The position numbers and the translations under genes are program-made. Shown piece after piece: positions 5,465 to 8,666 of a stretch of DNA of 8,666 nt. Position 1 is the first letter of the stretch. Each line of letters begins with the position of its first letter. The notes under the pieces were generated by a model. The model was given only the letters and a program-made list of their open reading frames with translations, did no database searches and had not been told where the DNA came from. Location of the stretch: assembly GCA_018897135.1 (NCBI GenBank), contig JAHILJ010000003.1, positions 1-8,666 of the forward strand. The letters run 5' to 3'. The DNA is from Nanobdellota archaeon (GTDB lineage: Archaea; Nanobdellota; Nanobdellia; Pacearchaeales; GW2011-AR1).

Positions 5465-5662
5465 GTTTTCTGAAAAAAATTAGAATTTTTGACAACAACC
5501 TTTTTAAACAAAACCTCTTAGGACTATTGTAACCTGAAGAGGTCTACATGGGGAATTAAATCATACTCAACTTAAAAATTGTTAACCCTATGGCAATTTT
5601 TAAGAGAGCGTTGTCATAGACAATATGTTTTATACAATTGAAAGGAGGTTAAAAATATAGAG
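5465..5662 (+). promoter_or_regulatory. Long, foldable 5' leader of the S-layer mRNA
   Basis: Several pairings can be read directly. P1 is TGACAAC (5490-5496) with GTTGTCA (5610-5616), 7 of 7, enclosing the rest. P2 is CCTCTTAGG (5514-5522) with CCTGAAGAGG (5533-5542), 9 pairs and one bulged G. P3 is an 11-pair perfect hairpin, CTTAAAAATTG (5571-5581) with CAATTTTTAAG (5594-5604). An alternative P3' pairs CATGGGGAATTAA (5547-5559) with TTAACCCTATG (5582-5592), the loop of P3. GACAAT (5619-5624) can compete for the 3' strand of P1. ACCTCTT (5513-5519) can cover the Shine-Dalgarno. The shape suggests a switch or a stabilising leader; no ligand class is recognised. Confidence 0.45.
5643..5649 (+). 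promoter_or_regulatory. Strong Shine-Dalgarno of the S-layer gene
   Basis: AGGAGGT is a full-strength Shine-Dalgarno, the best in the window, with a slightly long 13-nt spacing to the ATG at 5663. It is complementary to ACCTCTT in the leader (5513-5519; seven pairs, one G-U). Confidence 0.7.
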
Positions 5663-8053
5663 ATGAAATTTAATTTTAAAAAAATTTCGGCAATCGGAGC
5701 TAGTTTACTATTGACAGGTCTAACTATGGGCGTTGCTGCTGCTGCAAGTTATCCAGAACCATTTGTTTCAGGAGGAGTTGCTGACGTTGCAATTGTTTAT
5801 GGTAGTGGTGCATATGCATTAGATGGAATTCCAGCTAAAAGCATTCAAGATGAATTAGCTACACATGTTAGTGGAAGTTTAGTGGCTTCAGGAGAAAATG
5901 TTTACCAGTTTGAAAAGACATCAACTAAGCTTCATTTAGGTGATCATTATGTAAATATTACAACAACATTAGATGATGACTCAGATGAATTACCTGTTCT
6001 TTTAGCTGCTGGAAAATTTATTGATAATGATAAAGATGAATTTGACTATACGCAAAAGATTGTAATGGGTGCTCTTGGGCAATTAACAATGTTTGATGAT
6101 AATGATTATAAGGCAGATACTCCAACTGTAGGATTTAGAATTCCTGCAAGTCAGAACATTCTTACTTATACATTAACTTTTAGTGATACTCCTTTAATGA
6201 GTGATTTGCCTACAAGTAATTTGCCTTTAATGGGTAAGAATTATTATGTGCTATCTAACACAACAACAACTTTGACTTTATTAGATTCTGCTGAAACTGC
6301 TATTTTATCAGAAGGTGAAACAGCAACTATTGACGGAAAGGTTGTGTCTATTGAATATATTGGTTCTACAGAAGTTAAACTAAATATTGATGGAGAAACC
6401 ACAGCAAGTTTAGCTGAAGCACAAACCCAAAAATTAAAAGAGGGTTCTTATATTGGTATAAAAGATATTTTATACAATGCAGTGCAAGGAGCAGATAATA
6501 AAGTTGAGTTTAGTATTGGAAGTGGTAAATTAAAACTTACAGACGGTGGTTCTGCTGATGTTCAAATTAATGATAACTCTGTATCTGGTGTTGTAGCTGA
6601 CTTTAGTTTAAGTGGAGATACTTTAACAAGTATTAACATTACTTGGTCTGCAGAAGATGATTCATTTGTCACAGATGATTCAGATTTGACTATGCCAGGA
6701 TTTGAAATTGTTAAACTTTCTTATGGAGGATTAACATATCCTACAGAAGAAGTTATTGAAGTTCAACAAGGTGGAACAACTTATGCAACTTTGAATGATT
6801 TTCCATTAAAAGATGGTGTAAAAGATATTGATTTCCTTTATGGAGACAGCACATCTTTCACAGCTCTTGGAAAAGATGCAAGCAATGTATTTGTAACAGA
6901 TGCAAATAAAGATGGAAACATTACATTTGATAAAGACACTGATGCATATTTTGTTGTTTCATGGACAGATACAAAAGATGCAGAATCTTACTTAATGAAA
7001 GCCAATGGATTTACAACAGATTCAAGTTCTATTGATAGAGTAGATATTGAATATTGGTCAGATGGAGCTTGGGTTAAAAAGAAAGCTAGTGCTAAAGCAA
7101 CAGATACCTTAACTATAGGAAGTATTGGTTTAACTCTTGGAGCGGTAAGTAATTCAGGAAATAGTGTAGAAATTTGGAATTCAAGTGCAAATACTGCAAC
7201 TTCAATTACAAGTTTTAATACTTTGTATTCAAAAGAAGGTATGACTTTATATCTGCCTTGGGTAAATAGTACTGCTACTAATATAACAAATACTACAACT
7301 TATTCAACTGCAGCTCTGGCATGTGCAGCTCTTGGACTTCATAGTGGAGTTGGAGAAATCTTCACAGGAACTTTAGCATATAATTCAAGTACACTTTCAG
7401 TATCAACTACTGCTTGTGCTACATCTTGGACTTTAAATACAATTGAAGAAGATAGAACTGGAGCTAAATATTCTGGTGATGCTATTAACTTAACTCTTGG
7501 ATGGGATAGTTCAACAACTGCAGAAGTAGAAGTAAGTGATGTTGTAGGTGAAGAAGTTACATTTGCAGAAATTGGAAGCACTAAAGTGGAAAGAAGCTTT
7601 ATGTATTCTGCTCTTGCAACAGAAATTCTTTGGAATAAACCAAGCACAGGACAAAAATCTGTGAAATTGATTTATCATGGAGATGAAGTTGCTGGTGATG
7701 CATACATATCTTCAGCTGATGCCACAATGGCGGCAGGAGAAATTGGAACTGTTCTTTACACAGATGCAGAAACTGCTAGCTACAAGGAAAAAAATGTAAT
7801 TGTTGTTGGTGGAAGTTGTATCAATGCTGCTGCTGCTGCTTTAGTTGGCGGTAGACTTTGTGAAGGTGCTTGGACTACTGCAACTGGTGTCGGAAGTGGA
7901 CAATACATAATCAAAGGTTATGCTACATCGTCAATAACAAGCAAATTTGCTTTATTGGTTGCTGGATATAATGCTGCTGACACAGTGAATGCTGCTACAT
8001 ACTTGAGAACGCAAAACCCTGATTTAAGTGCTCAGTTTATCGGACCTCAATAA
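5663..8053 (+). CDS. S-layer protein
   Basis: 796 residues, the main surface-lattice protein. A Sec signal peptide (about 1-27, basic start, hydrophobic core, VAAAA) precedes SYPEPFVSGG and ADVAIVYGSGAYALDGI, the N-terminal pattern of archaeal S-layer proteins of the S_layer_N family. The C-terminus (KNVIVVGGSCINAAAAALV, 710-728; IIKGY; ALLVAGYNAADTVNAATYL, 763-781) matches the S_layer_C pattern. In this family the two ends form one domain, with beta-rich modules between. Ten N-glycosylation sequons lie at N98, 199, 325, 419, 506, 535, 540, 543, 574 and 609. Acidic loops DNDKDEFD (121-128) and DANKDGNITFD (413-423) look calcium-binding. Four cysteines (554, 585, 719, 733) could make two disulphides. 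No C-terminal membrane anchor is seen. Strong promoter, long leader, strong Shine-Dalgarno and T-rich terminator point to high expression. Confidence 0.9.
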   Translation: MKFNFKKISAIGASLLLTGLTMGVAAAASYPEPFVSGGVADVAIVYGSGAYALDGIPAKSIQDELATHVSGSLVASGENVYQFEKTSTKLHLGDHYVNITTTLDDDSDELPVLLAAGKFIDNDKDEFDYTQKIVMGALGQLTMFDDNDYKADTPTVGFRIPASQNILTYTLTFSDTPLMSDLPTSNLPLMGKNYYVLSNTTTTLTLLDSAETAILSEGETATIDGKVVSIEYIGSTEVKLNIDGETTASLAEAQTQKLKEGSYIGIKDILYNAVQGADNKVEFSIGSGKLKLTDGGSADVQINDNSVSGVVADFSLSGDTLTSINITWSAEDDSFVTDDSDLTMPGFEIVKLSYGGLTYPTEEVIEVQQGGTTYATLNDFPLKDGVKDIDFLYGDSTSFTALGKDASNVFVTDANKDGNITFDKDTDAYFVVSWTDTKDAESYLMKANGFTTDSSSIDRVDIEYWSDGAWVKKKASAKATDTLTIGSIGLTLGAVSNSGNSVEIWNSSANTATSITSFNTLYSKEGMTLYLPWVNSTATNITNTTTYSTAALACAALGLHSGVGEIFTGTLAYNSSTLSVSTTACATSWTLNTIEEDRTGAKYSGDAINLTLGWDSSTTAEVEVSDVVGEEVTFAEIGSTKVERSFMYSALATEILWNKPSTGQKSVKLIYHGDEVAGDAYISSADATMAAGEIGTVLYTDAETASYKEKNVIVVGGSCINAAAAALVGGRLCEGAWTTATGVGSGQYIIKGYATSSITSKFALLVAGYNAADTVNAATYLRTQNPDLSAQFIGPQ

Positions 8054-8054
8054 G

Positions 8055-8086
8055 TTTATTTTATTTTTTTCTTTTTCTTTTTTTTT
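8055..8086 (+). terminator. T-tract terminator after the S-layer gene
   Basis: About 32 bases, nearly all T on the + strand (T-runs broken by single A or C), begin 2 nt after the stop codon. Archaeal RNA polymerase stops at such U-rich tracts without needing a hairpin. None of the other genes in the window has a comparable tract. Confidence 0.75.
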
Positions 8087-8116
8087 AATGGAGTGGCGGT
8101 AGCCAGATTAAATAGG

Positions 8117-8130
8117 AATATTTATAAATA
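8117..8130 (+). promoter_or_regulatory. Promoter of the NYN gene
   Basis: AATATTTATAAATA contains a consensus TATA box (8121-8128). The predicted transcription start is near 8150, giving a leader of about 45 nt that contains the hairpin at 8159-8184. Confidence 0.6.
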
Positions 8131-8158
8131 AGTTATTTCTTTAATATTTAATTAAGTC

Positions 8159-8184
8159 CATGGGGATAGGAAACTAACCCCATG
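8159..8184 (+). promoter_or_regulatory. GAAA-capped hairpin in the NYN leader
   Basis: CATGGGG (8159-8165) pairs with CCCCATG (8178-8184). After one A-A mismatch, TAG pairs with CTA, closing a GAAA tetraloop (8170-8173). The structure starts about 9 nt into the predicted transcript. Its 3' arm contains an in-frame ATG (8182), while the preferred start at 8197 lies 12 nt beyond the stem. Confidence 0.5.
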
Positions 8185-8196
8185 TTTTTTATTAAA

Positions 8197-8666
8197 ATGA
8201 CTTCTAAAAAAAGAGTTGCTATTTACATTGATGGGAGTAATTTTTATTTCTCTATAAAAAAGGCATTTAACTGCAAAGTTGATATTGAAAAATTTTGCAA
8301 AAAGATTGTTGGTAATAATGTTTTATTAAAAATAAATTATTATATCTCTCCTGTTGGGGACAGCAATCCTAAAATGTATGTAGAACAGCAAAGATTTTTT
8401 GAAAAATTAAAGAAGATAGATAAAATAAAAATTATATTTGGAAAATTAGAAAAAAGAAAGAGGGATGGAAAAGTTTATTATGTTGAAAAAGCAACTGATG
8501 TAAATTTGGCTTTGGACTTATCTTTAGATTCTCAAAAAGATCTTTATGATGAAGCATACTTAATCTCAAATGATGGGGATTTTTCTGGAGCGGTAAAATC
8601 TGCAATAGGATTTGGTAAAAAAATCATATATCTTGCAATAGGAAATAGAAAATCTATTTCTTACCA
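8197..8666 (+). CDS. NYN-domain (LabA/DUF88-like) nuclease, 3'-truncated
   Basis: 156 residues are visible and the gene runs off the window. RVAIYIDGSNFYFS (6-19) is the first NYN motif with D12. ATDVNLALDLSLDS (99-112) is the second, with D101 and D107. LISNDGDFSGAVKSA (122-136) is the third, with D126 and D128. All acidic residues expected for a PIN-like metal-dependent ribonuclease fold are present, so it is probably active on RNA. The central insert EKRKRDGKVYYVEKATD matches the family layout. The start at 8197 (MTSKKRVAIYIDG) fits the usual NYN N-terminus; the in-frame ATG at 8182 would add MFFIK and lies in a hairpin stem. It has its own promoter behind the S-layer terminator. The cellular target is unknown; the link to the surface genes may be only positional. 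Confidence 0.85.
   Translation, partial: MTSKKRVAIYIDGSNFYFSIKKAFNCKVDIEKFCKKIVGNNVLLKINYYISPVGDSNPKMYVEQQRFFEKLKKIDKIKIIFGKLEKRKRDGKVYYVEKATDVNLALDLSLDSQKDLYDEAYLISNDGDFSGAVKSAIGFGKKIIYLAIGNRKSISY

Noticed and set aside
5475..5490. AAAAAT-TAGA-ATTTTT as a terminator for pilin-like D
   Set aside because: It is a weak A-T stem located downstream of the S-layer promoter, so stopping there would block the S-layer transcript.
5547..5604. H-type pseudoknot in the S-layer leader
   Set aside because: The pairing order fits, but a one-nucleotide connector cannot span a helix of 7-11 pairs; competing helices are more likely.
7339..7647. 102-residue frame on the - strand
   Set aside because: Antisense shadow of the S-layer gene; no signals around it.
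8182..8184. ATG at 8182 as the NYN start
   Set aside because: It lies in the hairpin stem, and the protein from 8197 matches the usual NYN N-terminus.

Overview
The window most likely comes from the genome of a DPANN-type archaeon (Pacearchaeota/Woesearchaeota-like). The evidence is an archaeal S-layer protein of the methanococcal S_layer_N/S_layer_C type, several small membrane proteins with class III (type IV pilin-like) leaders of the K/R-K/R-G-Q kind, TATA boxes about 25 nt upstream of start codons (leaderless mRNAs), and very AT-rich DNA. The taxonomic call is inference from protein style. No rRNA, tRNA or CRISPR array was seen, and every supported gene is on the + strand.

Layout. Positions 1-1332 hold the 3' part of a secreted or surface protein built of Ig-like modules, each with a pair of cysteines. 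A gap of about 240 nt follows, bounded by two copies of a promoter-like direct repeat. Positions 1570-4657 form one tightly packed unit: a small basic protein, pilin-like protein A, a winged-helix/MNT nucleotidyltransferase, a HEPN protein, and pilin-like proteins B and C. Most junctions overlap by 4-7 nt (ATGA type). The MNT-HEPN pair, which resembles a toxin-antitoxin system, sits inside the pilin-like cluster and is translationally linked to pilin B. After a 205-nt gap bounded by a 12-nt direct repeat comes pilin-like D (4863-5390). Then come a strong promoter, a leader of about 200 nt, and the large S-layer gene (5663-8053), closed by a long T-tract. The window ends inside a NYN/LabA-type nuclease gene with its own promoter and a GAAA-capped hairpin in its short leader.

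How it fits together. This is a cell-surface locus: Ig-like adhesin-like protein, pilin-like proteins and S-layer. It also carries two RNA-metabolism-type proteins (HEPN/MNT and NYN). The most interesting unexplained parts are non-coding. The S-layer leader can form a closing helix, a hairpin whose 5' arm is complementary to the Shine-Dalgarno, and two mutually exclusive helices. The two larger gaps share sequence motifs and are each bounded by direct repeats about 200 nt apart. An inverted repeat brackets the TATA box of the MNT gene. These were found by eye; no folding or database search was run.
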